64,000 nt of DNA from positions 923,001 through 987,000 of the forward strand of contig CM067550.1 of assembly GCA_034509755.1 (NCBI GenBank), given 5' to 3'. The first letter of the stretch is position 1. Every line of letters begins with the position of its first letter. A program made the translations under genes and the position numbers. A model generated the notes under the pieces. The model was not told the DNA's origin. It saw only the letters and a program-made list of their open reading frames with translations, and searched no databases. Of the stretch, positions 31,302 to 43,434 are shown one piece after another. The stretch comes from Anisodus tanguticus (Eukaryota; Streptophyta; Magnoliopsida; Solanales; Solanaceae).

Positions 31302-34300
31302 AAGATGCTTAATTAGCATACTCATTATGCAGGGATAAAACAAATTATGCAGGGATTAAAATAGGGAAATTATTATGAGATATGTACCTAATTATAAGAG
31401 GTTATTTGATTCAAACTCATAATACTATGATTTGAATTGGGACCACTTAATTATATAAATATTTCTGTAAGAAAAAAGTTACTATATATTATTTCTAAAA
31501 GATGAAACACTATTGTGCAAATGTTATTTGCTTCTATCGCCCTTATTATCACATTTGATTTTGTCACTCTTCAATTTTATGTCGAAGTTTATTCATTTTG
31601 GAAATCAAACTTGAATGTCACATCACTTTCTAATTAGCTCTGATCATGACTAAGCGAGATTTAGCTAATGTCTCATAGTGCACTTCATCTTTTTTTCAAT
31701 ACGATTTGTTAACTATAAAAATCTCAATATAACGTCTCTGATACATCACTTATACTCTCTCACTATCGAATAATCTCATTTTCTCGCAATAGATGAAGTT
31801 TTTATAATTCTAACCTTGGCCGATTAACATATAAATACTAGAAGCATAATGTAGACTACTATGTAAATGTCACATCTTAATTTCCCCCCAAACCCTACCA
31901 CCCTTATCTCAAAAAACAATTGGTTGATCAATAATCTTCAATTATAACAAAAGAACATATTCAATCAATCTCCCTCGAAACTATCCACTTCATTGTGGAC
32001 CCTAATTTTTCGTTATGTCCGGAGTTAATTATGGAAATGCTATGATTAAAAATCTATTCATGCAGTCAAAATCCATCATTTTTTTTCTTTGTTCATGATT
32101 TTAACAGGTTTGGTATGATCAAAGTGATTTAACAAATAACTGAAATCTTATTTTCACCAACCAAGCTGACTTTATTGAGGACTAGCAATAAAGGAAGATT
32201 CATGTATCTTCTTTTTCCAGAAGTATCTTTTGAGTGTTTAAAAATTGCGAGGATTAAAAAAGGAGAGGCAGTTCCAAAATTTTAAGTTTATGAATCCTGA
32301 ATTCTAAAAAGATAATTATTGAATTCTGATATATAAATTATTTATATTAAATTATTTTTTAATGTATTGGATCTTGACCAAAACTATTGAATTCTATTGT
32401 ACCCATAATTAAAACTCTAGCTCCATGCCGAAAGTAAAGAAAGGAAATGAAGAGGAAATATAAAAGGAGGACATTGTTTTTGTTCAATATTTATTCCCTT
32501 TATAATTCTATGGATAGATTAAAAAAAGGGAAAATCTCATGGTAGGAACTAGGAAATTCTAATCATAAGAATATTTATATAAATTGTTACTATGTATTTC
32601 TCCCCAAACATCTCGGTTAATACTCCATTAATTGAATAATGAGGATAAATTTGAAAAAAAAAAGAAGGTAATAAATAACTCCTTATATTTAAAACGTCAA
32701 ATATTTTGAATTAAATACACAATATTAAAAAGACTAAAATTTGAGACCAGTCGAAGAGTATAAATGATACTCTAGTAAATAAGAATATGAAATACCTCAT
32801 ATAAATCAAGTAAAAATAATAAAATCAACTAAAATTTAGAATAGCTCTAAAAACAAGTTATGGTTGAAAATTATTTTTTTTGTTGGTGTTTATAAAATGT
32901 TAGTGAATTTGCTGACAGCTTCTCACGGATCCTCATGGCTGCTTCTTAAAGTATCTCTACACATCTGAACTCCACTGCTTTCTTTTTCTTCCTTTTTACT
33001 TATCCATTTCTCCTTGTCTGTTTTTGTTTCCATATCCATATTACGGTCCCGGTTAATTTAAAGTTAGGAGGCGGAACTAGAAGTCCAGATACGAATTTGA
33101 TTGTAGTTAATATTTTGTTGAAACAATATATTTGTGTGTAAATTTTTTACTAAATATGTATAAATATTAAATTTAGAATCTAATTATTAGTACGTGAAGT
33201 CATCATTCTGAAATTCAGAACAAATATGCACCTATGGCAAGACCCGGAGAAAGCAGCTCCTACCAGAATCTTTTCATACTCGACGCTCGAATTTGCGGAT
33301 TGAGAGAATATGTATAAATAAATTATTAAATATTTGATTATGAATTTAATTGTTATTGTATATGAATTTGGGGTCACGGTAGGAACTCATAAACTTTATA
33401 TTTTGGATCTATCTATAATTTTAAATTCGAAACTTTTGATTAAGTTATAATCCTCTCTGTCTCTTTATTTTCTTTAATTTATTATCTTATTTTTTCCATT
33501 GTTTGTTTCTTTAAAGCTGAAGGGATTTTCAGGAAAAGTCATCTGATTCCTTAGCCAAGTCAGAACTTCACCATTGCCAACCTGGTTTTACAATGTTGTT
33601 TCTTCTTTCTTTTTTTTAAAGAAAAAATATTTCTTTTTGTTTCATTTGTATAGTTATTTCTTCTTTTATTTAACTCAATAATCCAATTTATTCAAATTAG
33701 TGCTGGAATAGCTCACCCTTAGGTAAAATGCTTCTAATAAAATGGATTCTATTCACGATTTCAAACTCGAAATCTCTAATTAATAATAAAATAAACTCTC
33801 TTTCTATTACATGCTTCGGCAATATCGAGTTTTTTCTTCACTTAGTAGTTAGCAGTAGTTAAAGCATTCCATTCACTCACTAAATCAAGAATAAAAGTGA
33901 CAACTTTTGAGGAAGGAATCAAGATGGCATAAAATTGGAGGGAATGATTAGCCACTATTAAGTGATTAAGCTCTCAAATGTTTCTTATAATTAAGTTCTC
34001 TTGGTAATCTTTAAAATATTTAGTAGTTGTTGTAGTAAAAGTCATAAGTTAATGTCAATTTAGTACTAGAATAAGAGTAAAATTTAAGGACATGAATAAG
34101 TAGATGTTTTGGATTCCAGCTCAATTGCACTAACAAGACATAATTCTTAATCAAAACAACTGGACTTAAACACACACTTTGTTTTTGTCCCCACTAACAG
34201 CTGTTTTCTATAATAAGTATCCAATTTTTCCACTTCTTCCGCTATTTAAGGGTTTTAATCATTTTTTAATTTACTTGTGACCCCACTTCTCCTTTATGAT

Positions 34301-34546
34301 TATGAAATATTTTTAATTTAAAAAGGGGGAAATCACATAAGTAGCATAACTACTTTTGAGTTTACAATTTTACCCCCTTCAAGATATAAAGCTTCCCATC
34401 ATTTGCACAAAACATAATAGAGATAATATAAGGAAAGAACAATATAGATTGTTTTTCTAATTTAAATTTCATTTGTATTTTGTTTTGTGGAATTAGTTGC
34501 TCTAATATTTGGTTAAATTATCTTATCAAATCAAAATGTGATCTAT
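31302..34546. other. intergenic AT-rich DNA
   Basis: Over 3 kb with no gene I can support. Fragments such as 'caaaattttaagtttatgaa' (32277) with 'taattaaaactctagctcca' (32407) resemble a dispersed nightshade repeat, also hinted at near 17430. No ends were resolved, and no tRNA or long open frame was found. Confidence 0.45.
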
Positions 34547-34666
34547 ACACACACATACATACATACATACATACATACATACATACATACATACATACAT
34601 ACATACATACATACATACATACATACATACATACATACATACATACATACGTACGTACGTACGTAT
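34547..34666. repeat. (ACAT)n microsatellite with (ACGT)n end
   Basis: About 25 tandem 'acat' units, then four or five 'acgt' units and 'atag'. Reading frames across it encode HTYI repeats and are artefacts of the repeat. Confidence 0.98.
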
Positions 34667-34734
34667 AGAGACATAAAAATGCATCTAGACGTTTATGTTC
34701 ATGTATGGAATTGTCATGTTGTCATGTTTTCTAT

Positions 34735-34860
34735 TGAGCCGATGGTCTTTCGGAACAACATCTCTATCTTTCAAGGTAGAGATAAGATTTTGCGTATACG
34801 CTATCCTCTTTAGACTCCACCGTGTGGGATTACACTGGATATGTCGTCGTTGTACTTATT
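34735..34860 (+). mobile_element. RTE/SINE-type 3' tail fragment
   Basis: 'ggtctttcggaacaacatct', 'ctatctttcaaggtagagat', then 'ccaccgtgtgggattacact' and 'ggatatgtcgtcgttgtact'. This is the conserved LINE 3' tail in diverged form, with a short TCG/TTG-type end. Confidence 0.75.
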
Positions 34861-35131
34861 TGCACTCCTGAGCTATGTTATTCATAGTTAGGTGAATGAT
34901 ACAGATTCGAATGCAGAGTACTCCTAAAGTCCTAATTGATTATGCTAAGTTGATAAAAGTTTATAAAAAAATATCATGTATTGATTTTTTGGCTCAATAT
35001 AAACATAGACTGCAGATAATAATTTACCAGAGGAGAAAAAATTGTGATTTGCAAATTGCAATATATTGCTCGTTGTAAATTGTAATTGATTAAACATAGC
35101 TCAGGAGTGCAAATAAGTACAACGACGACAT
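34842..35131. repeat. 39-bp near-perfect inverted repeat
   Basis: The sequence at 34842-34880 (from the LINE tail terminus into flanking DNA) recurs inverted at 35093-35131 with at most one mismatch, separated by about 210 bp. Directly right of it, 'taggcgtaaaagacaatttt' occurs twice (35131 and 35170). A transcript would form a long hairpin. Confidence 0.9.
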
Positions 35132-35197
35132 AGGCGTAAAAGACAATTTTCCGCAATTGGCGCAGAATTTAGGCGTAAAAGACAATTTTCCACATCT

Positions 35198-35997
35198 GCC
35201 AAATAAATATAAAGAGGAAATTAAATTAAATATAACAAATTTGTCTTCAATGAATTAGTGGTAAAAATTAGAATGGTAAGAAAATATGTAAAAAAGTACA
35301 TATCCATCTATCATCAACCCTCCCAACACACTTTCTTACCAAATGCTACTACAAAATATTTTACAAAGTGCAAATCTTGGTAGAGTTTGCTAATTGCCTC
35401 TCCAATTTTTTTAGCAACAATTCCTCAAAGGAAAGAAAAAAAAACAGTAATAATAATAACAATAATCAGAATCAGCGAAATTAATAACTAAATAGATCAA
35501 GAATTTGGAAGGAAAAAAGAATCTCTTTCTTTTTTCTTCTTCTTCTTGAATTCGAAATTTGTTCTGAATAGGTCTGAATCGGGAATTTTCTCTCTATGTA
35601 CAGAAGCCTCTCTCATTTGGGGGCCTCAAATGAATACATCAAATTTTTACAGGCCTTTTTTGGTCATAGTTCAACTTTCATTTGAGAACTAGGAATATTA
35701 CCTGCATTCAACAAAGAAAAATTAACTCTTTGTAATAAATTTTTTATAGGTGTGCTTTTCTAAACGAGTTTAACTTCTATAAACCGACAGTATAAAAGAA
35801 TATTTGTACTATCAAATCATTAAAAAATAATTACAGATAACCGTTCATAAAATGTGAGCTTAGTAACCTGTACCATAAGGCAGGTTACATACTACACTAG
35901 GTTAAAATAAACTGATTATATAAAAAGTTTTTTACATTGTGAATGTTTATAGGTTAAATCCTTTCTAAATTACTAATTTTATACGAGGATACAAAGT
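35198..35997. other. 3' flank of the bHLH gene
   Basis: AT-rich sequence downstream of the bHLH stop codon (minus strand), probably including its 3' UTR. 'aataaatttt'-like stretches near 35740 on the minus side could serve polyadenylation, but none is decisive. Confidence 0.4.
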
Positions 35998-38642
35998 TTA
36001 CAAACCAGGAAAACTCTGGTTCTGATTTTGGCCAAATCCCATTTGAACAACACTATTGAGATCATCCTCAAAGAATGTAGGGACCTGAAAAACAAATTAA
36101 AGCTTCAATTAGAATTTTACAAAATTTTAATAAATTCCTATTCTACTTGGATACTCCAAAAATGCCGTTGTAACCGTGTCTCGAATCCCCCCTAGAATCC
36201 GTAATATTCAGATGATTCGACATACATGCGGCAATATTTTTGAAGGATCTGAGCGATAGATAAATTTATTACCTGAGGGGTAGGTTCAACAAAACCATCT
36301 AGAGAAGGCAATTGCATATTTGGATTTCTTCCCAAATTAGGATTCAATGAGTTAATTGGGAAGGGAATTTCTGTTCCTTTATGAAAGTTTTGGCCTGGCT
36401 GAGATTGAAATCCATAAGGAAATGCTTGTGTTGAAGTTTCTGATGGATACATGTTATGTGTCAATGATCCCCTAGATTGAAACATCTGGAGAAAAAAAAG
36501 AGGCAAAAAACAAAAATCATAAATTCAGGATTCTCTTTTTTTTTCTTCTTTTATTGATGAAGTGTAGTATTTGAGAGACAAGTTGTTCGGACTTTTTAAA
36601 AATGTTGTCGGGTGCGTATCGAATCCTTTAAAAGAGGATCCAACACTCCTACACAGGTGGAGGTGCATTTTTGAAAAGTTCGAGCAACATAGTAATTAAA
36701 AGTTTAATTGACTAACATCTTTGGAGAGAAGAGCTTCCATGTTAAAGTCCATTCTTGGATTCACAGTAGATAACTTCATCGAAAGGAACTACAAATGACA
36801 ATTAAACAAGTATAAGAATTCAGTAAAATCTTGCTTAAGTTTCACTATTGGAATTTGAATTTTCATAAGACTAGTAAAAAAATAATAATTTACCTCAACT
36901 TGACGTTGAAGTGATTGTACATAATTAATAATCTCATCAAGCATCACAGCTTTTCCGGTCACCTATAATAAAAATTTCAATATGCCATATTAGAATTCTG
37001 AAATTTGCTAGCAGATCAAGAAAATTTAAAAAAAATCCAAAATAAAAATACCTTATTGCAGCCTGGTACAAGATCTTGTAGAAACTTCATTCTTTCACTG
37101 ATTTTCTCCCTTCTCACCTGTCAAATTGGAAATAAGGATGTGTTAGGGGGAAAATCATGAAATTGGAGGAAATTTGAATATATGTTGCTTGATTCCTCGA
37201 AAAATGTAGTCACGCCGGTACCAAATCCTAAAAAAACACGTAATTTTTTAAGGATCTTACATGCAAAAGGCAACATTTTGGAGGAGTTTGAATATATGTT
37301 GCTCAATTCCTCGAAAAATGATGCCCGTACCAAATCCTCAAAAGATGCGTAATTTTTTAAGGACTCGACATGCAAAAGACAACATTACTGGAGGAATTTG
37401 AATATATGTTGCTCGATTCCTGGTATCGAATCCTCAAAAACGCATAATTTTTTAGGAATTCGACACGCAAAAAGATGACATTTTTGGAGAATTAGAGTAA
37501 CAGTACAGAGAATGGAATTGTAACATACTCTTTCAGCTAGACTATGTGCATCTGTGGCCTGTCCCCTTCTAGCTCTAACATGAATATAGTCCTTTGGTGG
37601 CTCTGGTGGCTTTTGGTTATCTTTATTTTCTTCTGCAGCAGCTTTTTCCTCTTCTTTTGCTTTATTATCATTATTTTCCTCAGACTTGCTTCTTTTGGCA
37701 TTTGATTCATTTTTCTCCTGCATAAAGTACACAAAATTTAAAAAAATGTCAGTACTACAAAATTCCCAATTATGGTTAGTTGACAACAACAACATAACCT
37801 AGTGAAATCTCACGAAATAAGATCTGAAGAGGTCGAGAGACGGTTTCCGATCCAATTATGGTTAGTTAGTTAGTTAGTTAGAATTTCAAGAAACAAGAAC
37901 AAAAAAAAGTGTACATTACATTAGCATTATCATTCTTGGTTGATTTTCCCTTGGAAATTGATTTCCTTTTCCTTGAATTTGTATCATTTTGACCAATTAA
38001 GCCAATTTCTCCACCTGGGATTTGCTCAGATACTGATGAATTTTCCCTTGAATCTCCCAATTGAGCTAAATTATTGAATTCTTGAATCTTGATGAACTGG
38101 TTGCTTGAAACTCTTGAAAGTTGTCCACTTTCCAAATTTGTTGCTAATTGTCTGTTTTGATGCAGCAATAATTCAGACTCATTGAAACTCTTGAAAGCTT
38201 TGTTAGCAAAACAAGAAAATCTTGCTGCCCTTTCAGCAAATCCAAGATCAGAAGTGAATTGTGTTGGTAGCAAATTATTGCCCCTCATAGAAAGATTTAA
38301 TTTTGGTGGAGAATTCAAAGGGGTACTATAACAAGAATTATTAGTACTACTATTATTATTGGTCATGTTATGAGAATAATTTGGTGACATTTCTCTTGAA
38401 TTGCAAATACTATCTAGTCTACCAATTAATTCCCTCAACACAAAATTATCACCACCACTATTATTATTATTATTATGAATTGCAATAGGAGAAGACACCA
38501 TTGAACTTAATGCAGACTCAAATGGATCAGAATTATTATTATTGTTATCCAAATTGGGATTAAAAAAGCAATTTTGAAGTTGTTCATAGCTACTACCTAT
38601 TGTAGTGTTATCATCATTCACGAACAAATTACCCTTCTCCAT
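35998..38642 (-). CDS. bHLH transcription factor, bHLH49/62/78-like (subfamily XII)
   Basis: Seven exons, all in phase 0 with GT/AG sites: 38642-37920, 37717-37529, 37117-37052, 36962-36894, 36788-36717, 36485-36273 and 36084-35998, giving 472 residues. The N-terminal half is Asn/Ser-rich (residues 1-240) and includes the family motif FAERAARFSCFANKAFKSF. An acidic/basic linker (KEEEKAAAEENKDNQK) precedes the bHLH domain at about 283-350. The basic region holds His299, Glu303 and Arg307 (H-E-R pattern, expected for E/G-box binding), then KISERMKFLQDLVPGC, the loop NKVTGKAVMLDE and helix 2 INYVQSLQRQVEFLSMKL. The C-terminus ends QNQNQSFPGL. By family it should act in the nucleus as a dimer; related Arabidopsis proteins include the CIB/BEE group, which act in growth and light responses. 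The frame is intact throughout. Introns hold several foldback MITEs. Confidence 0.95.
36120..36262. mobile_element. foldback MITE in bHLH intron 6
   Basis: The left arm 'atactccaaaaatgccgttg' and the right arm 'gcggcaatatttttgaagga' are inverted partners, with 'gtgtctcgaatcc' and 'gattcgacatacatg' inside. It is a diverged member of the family best seen at 36582-36688. Confidence 0.65.
36582..36688. mobile_element. foldback MITE in bHLH intron 5
   Basis: 107 bp. The left arm 'gttgttcggactttttaaaa' pairs with the right arm 'catttttgaaaagttcgagc' followed by 'aac'. The interior has 'gggtgcgtatcgaatccttt' opposite 'agaggatccaacact'. Almost the whole element is one imperfect palindrome, typical of a short nightshade foldback element. 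Confidence 0.8.
37155..37492. repeat. three tandem copies of the foldback MITE in bHLH intron 2
   Basis: A unit of about 120 bp starting 'ggaatttgaatatatgttgc' repeats near 37161, 37281 and 37394. Each has 'tcgattcctcgaaaaatg', 'accaaatcctc', 'gcgtaattttttaaggactc' and 'gacatgcaaaagacaacatt' elements; the last unit is shorter. They resemble the foldback MITE of introns 5 and 6 in base order, so the array probably arose by tandem duplication of one insertion. Confidence 0.75.
37783..37858 (-). mobile_element. RTE/SINE 3' tail fragment in bHLH intron 1
   Basis: 'gacaacaacaacataaccta', 'gtgaaatctcacgaaataag' and 'gaggtcgagagacggtttcc' on the plus strand are the reverse complement of the LINE 3' tail, shortened in the middle. 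It lies 65-135 bp from the exon 1/2 splice sites without disturbing them. Confidence 0.7.
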
Positions 38643-38819
38643 TGCAAAAAAAAAAAAAAGAACCCCAAAAGGCTAAAATTCAAGAATTAATCAAGAAAAT
38701 AAAAGGGTAGGAATTTTCTTGGAAACAAAAAATGGACACTATTTTGTGTACTACTACATTAGAAGAAAAATGACTAGGAAAAAAAGGGTGATTGTGATAA
38801 TGACTTTGCTATATGAATT

Positions 38820-38838
38820 CACTTATAAATGAGAAGGA
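38820..38838 (-). promoter_or_regulatory. candidate TATA box of the bHLH gene
   Basis: The minus strand reads 'tctcatttataagtgaattc', giving TTTATAAG about 180 bp upstream of the ATG. It would put the transcription start near 38790 with a leader of about 150 nt. Confidence 0.45.
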
Positions 38839-38971
38839 AAGGAAAATTAGAGAGAATTGGAAGAGGAAATGAGGAAAGTGAGACAGAAAAATATAGGAGG
38901 AAAGTGAATGAGGAAGCAAAGAGGAAAGATAAAGAAAATGGACATGTCTGTTTGACCTTTTGTTAGTATCT

Positions 38972-39014
38972 GGTGGGGGTGGGGGTGGGGTGGGGTATGG
39001 GGGGAAAGTAGGGG
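38972..39014 (+). promoter_or_regulatory. G-run cluster (potential G-quadruplex) upstream of the bHLH gene
   Basis: Successive G-runs of 5, 5, 4, 4, 6 and 4 bases are separated by one to seven bases ('ggtgggggtgggggtggggt' and onward). This satisfies the usual four-run G-quadruplex pattern. It lies about 330-370 bp upstream of the ATG, on the strand opposite to the coding sense. Confidence 0.7.
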
Positions 39015-40579
39015 TTGCCGGGCCCTAAACGTCAAACTAGGTGATGTTTCTTTTGTTATGAAAATTAATGGAAAAAAACAATAGATATATAGGAAAATGT
39101 CCAAATTTAACTACTATGTAATATGTTACCTCAATTTGTTATACTTTTGGTTCATTTGTACTTTTACCATGAGCAATTTTTTTTGCTTCAGCATAAAATA
39201 GATGAATTTTATGTGTCTTATCACATATTAACTCCAACATTAATACTTTTGGTTCATTCATATTTCATATGTTTATCATTAGCAATTTCTTGTATTTGTG
39301 TTATCATACTTTAGCTTCAACATAAAATAAATGAATTTCACGTCTGTAAATTCTACGAGGAAAAATGAGTTTGAGTAGGTCTTCGGACATGAATTGGTAA
39401 TATTTGAAGAAGAAAAAAAAAATTAGTTTTTGAAGTTCAATTAGAAATACTTATTTAAAAGTTGAAATTGTATTTCAATATGCATTGAAGTTCGTGAGGA
39501 AATGAAAACTCAACTTCTAGTTTGGGTGAAAACTTGACTATAGTGTATAACCCAAGAGAAAACAATTGAAATAAAGCAAACATTTCTTATGTCTAAATTG
39601 GCCTTAAATTTACCCTTCAACTCTTGGCTATGATCTTAAAATTACTTCATATTGAAGTTCCATTAAAAGTCAAATACAAAAACTACAGTTTTCCTAACGA
39701 CGATAGGTAATAATATTGACCACAAGTTTAACGGGAACAAAATTGTTTAATCTCCAGTAGTACAAAGATAAATTAAACTATTTTACGTTTAAAAAATAAT
39801 AATATTGCATTTCGTTTTCTTGTTTTTTGCTATTTATTTCATTCTTTGTTCTGTTTAGAGGAAAGAGATAGGAAAGCCTTTGTGTTTTTGGCATTATTTC
39901 CCACTTTAATTCCTCCTTTTTCCTCTTTCATTTTTATTTAATAAAGTATTTTTGCTTTTGTTTTCTGTCTTCACTATGTATTTATGGAATCCTTTTATAT
40001 TTTAAATGAGGAAACTTCACTCATAGAGATGTCACATTAGTGGAGTGGATCTAAGTTTTCTTTATTATGAGATAATGTATTACGTATTCACACGAGTTAT
40101 TTCCGCTACCATGACGATAACATTTATGTTTTCTTTTTGTTGAAATTTAAAAATAATAAAAATTTAGAGACCTCGCTTTGCTTGCGTCCTTCACCAACGC
40201 TTGCCAGATGTATAATTCATCCCGCTCCTAAGGTAAGGAGTCTTTTTGTGTATTATACTTTTTACGGAATGAATCACTTATGTTGGTTGAGAATTGTTCC
40301 CTCATAGTTGGATTCATAACATTAACCTCTCTTGTGGTTTACGATGTTACTGTTACTCGCTTATTTTAATTTTTTGGTAATAATTATTTTTTTAATTATT
40401 GTTAATATTAAAATTTGTGTTAGGACTAATTCCTCATTTATTGATAAATTTTCATTTTTAGTTCATGTGAATATTTGACTAAACGTATTTGACCTTCAAT
40501 TAATTAAAATATGCACTTTTGATCTCTTTGCTTAATTATGCACGTGTAAACATATACTGTTACTCCATATTTAACAAAA
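39015..40579. other. intergenic AT-rich DNA
   Basis: No gene or repeat end could be supported. Some low-complexity T-rich stretches are present. Confidence 0.45.
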
Positions 40580-40582
40580 ACA

Positions 40583-40760
40583 AAAAAGGATAGACTGGTG
40601 TACTAAGCTCTCACCGCGGGGTTCGGAGAAGGGTCGTACCACAAGAGTCTATTTTAAACAGCATTATTATGCATTTCTGGAAAATGTTGTTTTCACTGCT
40701 CGAACCCGTGACCTCCTGGTCATATGACAATAACTTTATCAGTTACGTCAAGACTCCTCC
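40583..40760 (-). mobile_element. full-length tRNA-derived SINE (TS/SolS type), minus strand
   Basis: On the minus strand: a tRNA-like head with 'cctggtcatatgac' partner sequence and a B box 'ggtcacgggttcgagcagtg' near 40705, a body 'gaaaacaacattttccagaa', 'tagactcttgtggtacgacc' and 'cttctccgaaccccgcggtg', and the 3' end 'gagagcttagtacaccagtc' followed by a T-rich tail (plus strand 'aaaaaa' at 40582). It shares its 3' end with the fragment at 14252. Confidence 0.8.
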
Positions 40761-43062
40761 CTATAAAAGGAACCAAAAATACATATTAGAAGGTTAAATA
40801 TGTTTTGTAAAATATAAAAAATACTAAAATCAGAATTTATCAATAATTAAAGAATCAAAAGTGCTATTGTCCCATTTTATATTATAATCATTTCATTTCT
40901 CATGTAGTATTTTTTGTTTAAAAAAATTAATTTAAATTTTGGACAGTGGATTGAAGGTAGTTAATTGCTTATATTGGTTACAACTCTGTTGCACTGGCAA
41001 TTTTTGTCATATGGTGGATTGAATCAATGATTAATGGTCAGTAAAAAAAAGGTTTAAAAAGAATTACTTACCCCGTTGTTTTTTTTATTAAAGAAAGATT
41101 AAAAAAATTAAAGGAGAGAGAAAGATATAATTAATGAGAAACAAAGTGTTAAATATACACATAATATACACGAGATACACATGTATATTATGTGTATATT
41201 TATAAATATTGATTCTCGGTTTTATATAGAAAGCCCACGGTAATTGGGCAGATTTTGTACATAGTTGTTGTAATATTTTAGTGTAAGTATTACCTTACTA
41301 AGTCTTGTACACTTACCATAGTGATAGGAGTCTTGTACTACTAGAATAAGGTTTTGTGTTTAGAATATGAATAAATTTTCTATTATGGTAAATTGTAACT
41401 TGTATATAAACTCTTTTCATTAATGAGAATAATCAAGAGATTAATTCTTTCACAAATAAAGTCGTGTTTAATTTAAATAATTAACAGTAACGTGGAGAAA
41501 GCGCAGAGTACCAATAAATAAAGCACCTTTTCAATTATTTTACAGTATTTTGGTTGTTCTTTACTTCTCAGGCCTTTATTTTCCTTTAAGAATTATTTAT
41601 ACATAATAGGTCTTGGTTGGCCTACTTTTTTTAATTTTAAATTTGTGACGAGTGATGAGGAAAACAGATCTAAAGGGTCACATGGGACCCATAAGAAAAA
41701 TATTTAAAAGGAAACGAAAATTGTTGAAGAAAGGAGAAAAAACTACTATTTCTTTTAATCTTTATAAGATTCATAGCACTTGGTAGTAGAATTGGGGTTA
41801 CTTCTTCACAAGGTATTTATATTTATTGTATATAAAAAAGGGTATACTATTACTAAAATTATAAGTATTATTTAGATATGAAGGTTAAAAAAGAAATAGA
41901 ATCTTATTTCGTCTTGTGATGAATCAAACGTGTACTCTGTGCAGCGAGTGTTGTACTGTATTTATGTAAAAGGGCTCTTAGTTAATTCGTAGTACATCAT
42001 TTTCAGATATTTTTGTTTTAGGTTATAGATTATAATTAAAAGAAACCGTGAAGTTTGATCTTTGAATTTCTATATTTTACGAGTAAACTCTTAGTTGCTC
42101 TGCTAACAAAAATAAAACAGAATATGTAGATAGATACTTTAACGTGACCTCAACTGACAATTGAACACTTCACTTTCAGAATGATTATCCTAAACATTTT
42201 ATCTTTATTTAAGTTGGCCATGTAAACACAATTGTCCGGAAGGTCTAATGCGTGAGTTACACAACTCCTACATTGAATGAATGAACCAATCAGAGGCACA
42301 CTACTAGACTATGCGTGTTTTAATATAAGAACTGAGATAAACGGAAATAATAAAGGTTAAACACTTACTATTACCGTAAACACGTATATTTGGATCTCGA
42401 AAATTCACACCCACATGCCAAGTAATGCCTATATGTAGGCATAGTTACATACTAAATTCAAATTTTATTTTATTTCATTTCCATACCCAGAAAAAATATG
42501 TCATTTTATTGTAGTTCTTCGTTTGGTTATATGAGAAAAAGCTTCTAAACTGATTTTGGTATCTTTATTTGGTTAAAGATTTCACTTTTTTGGATCTTTT
42601 GTGAGTACCCACAGGTCAAGTTTCAATTTTTGTTCGTTCAATTCTGATTTGGATCTCGAATATTCACACTCACATGCCAATTACGAGAATTTATTAAGGA
42701 TATAATAGTCATTTTATAACCATTGAGAACCTCATATAAGAGCTCTAATGTGCAGTCAACCGGGTGCAAATGATCAGGTGATTTCTCGTGTAGGTGTGTT
42801 TAGACGGCCAACTATAACTCAGTTTCAATTCGTTTGGGTTAATATTTAGTACTTTACTTTTAACAAGTCAAATAGTAGTAGAATTCTCACATAAAAATAT
42901 CAAACTTTTTTTTTTTTGCTTAAAATTCTCATTAAAATAATCGAATAAAGGAGTAACATTACTTCCTAAATATGCCTAATTTAGAAAATGTTTTTTAATG
43001 ATTTTCTTTTGTAGGTGCATTATACTTTAGCATGAAATTACATCAAGGATCTATATATCAAA
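40761..43062. other. intergenic AT-rich DNA with possible solo LTR
   Basis: No gene seen. 41266-41455 has a TATA-like 'cttgtatataaactcttttc' followed by a pyrimidine-rich end 'ttaattctttcaca' and could be a solo LTR, but no target duplication was found. A 30-bp phrase ('ttggatctcgaaaattcaca' and 'ccacatgcca') occurs at 42393 and again, diverged, at 42651. Confidence 0.4.
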
Positions 43063-43160
43063 AACAGTCTCTCTATCTTTCAAGATAGGGGTAAAATCTG
43101 CGTTCACTCCACCCTCTCCAAATCCTACTTGTGGGATTACACTGGGCATGTTGTTATTGT
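43063..43160 (+). mobile_element. RTE/SINE-type 3' tail fragment
   Basis: 'acagtctctctatctttcaa', 'gataggggtaaaatctgcgt' and 'gtgggattacactgggcatg', followed by 'ttgttattgta'. This is a good match to the LINE 3' tail with a TTG-type end, directly followed by a MITE. Confidence 0.8.
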
Positions 43161-43161
43161 A

Positions 43162-43434
43162 CTACTTCCTCTGGTCCAAAGTAAGTGAATTTCTAATACA
43201 TTTTCTGTGGTCCAAAAAAAAAAAAATTAAAGCCCAAAGAGATTATTATTAATTAAAATTTTAAAAGTTACCCTTCTTCTATAGTGAATTTTTCAAATTC
43301 CAACGTTGACTATTTCTAATTTTAAGAAAAAATAGGGTAATATTGTTAAACGACCCTTTGATTAGTTTAATTAATTAACTTTCTTAAGAAGTGTGTCACA
43401 CTCCAAAACATCACTTATTTTGAATTGGAGAGTA
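43162..43434. mobile_element. Stowaway-like MITE
   Basis: The left end 'ctacttcctctggtccaaag' and 'taagtga' pair with the right end (reverse complement 'ctctccaattcaaaataagt'). TA dinucleotides lie on both sides. The element is about 273 bp, AT-rich and non-coding, and sits against the end of a LINE tail. Confidence 0.65.

Noticed and set aside
34480..34813. HTYI-repeat frames
   Set aside because: Translation of a tetranucleotide microsatellite.
41266..41455. Solo LTR of an unknown retrotransposon
   Set aside because: TATA and end motifs are suggestive, but no target-site duplication or related copy in the window supports it.
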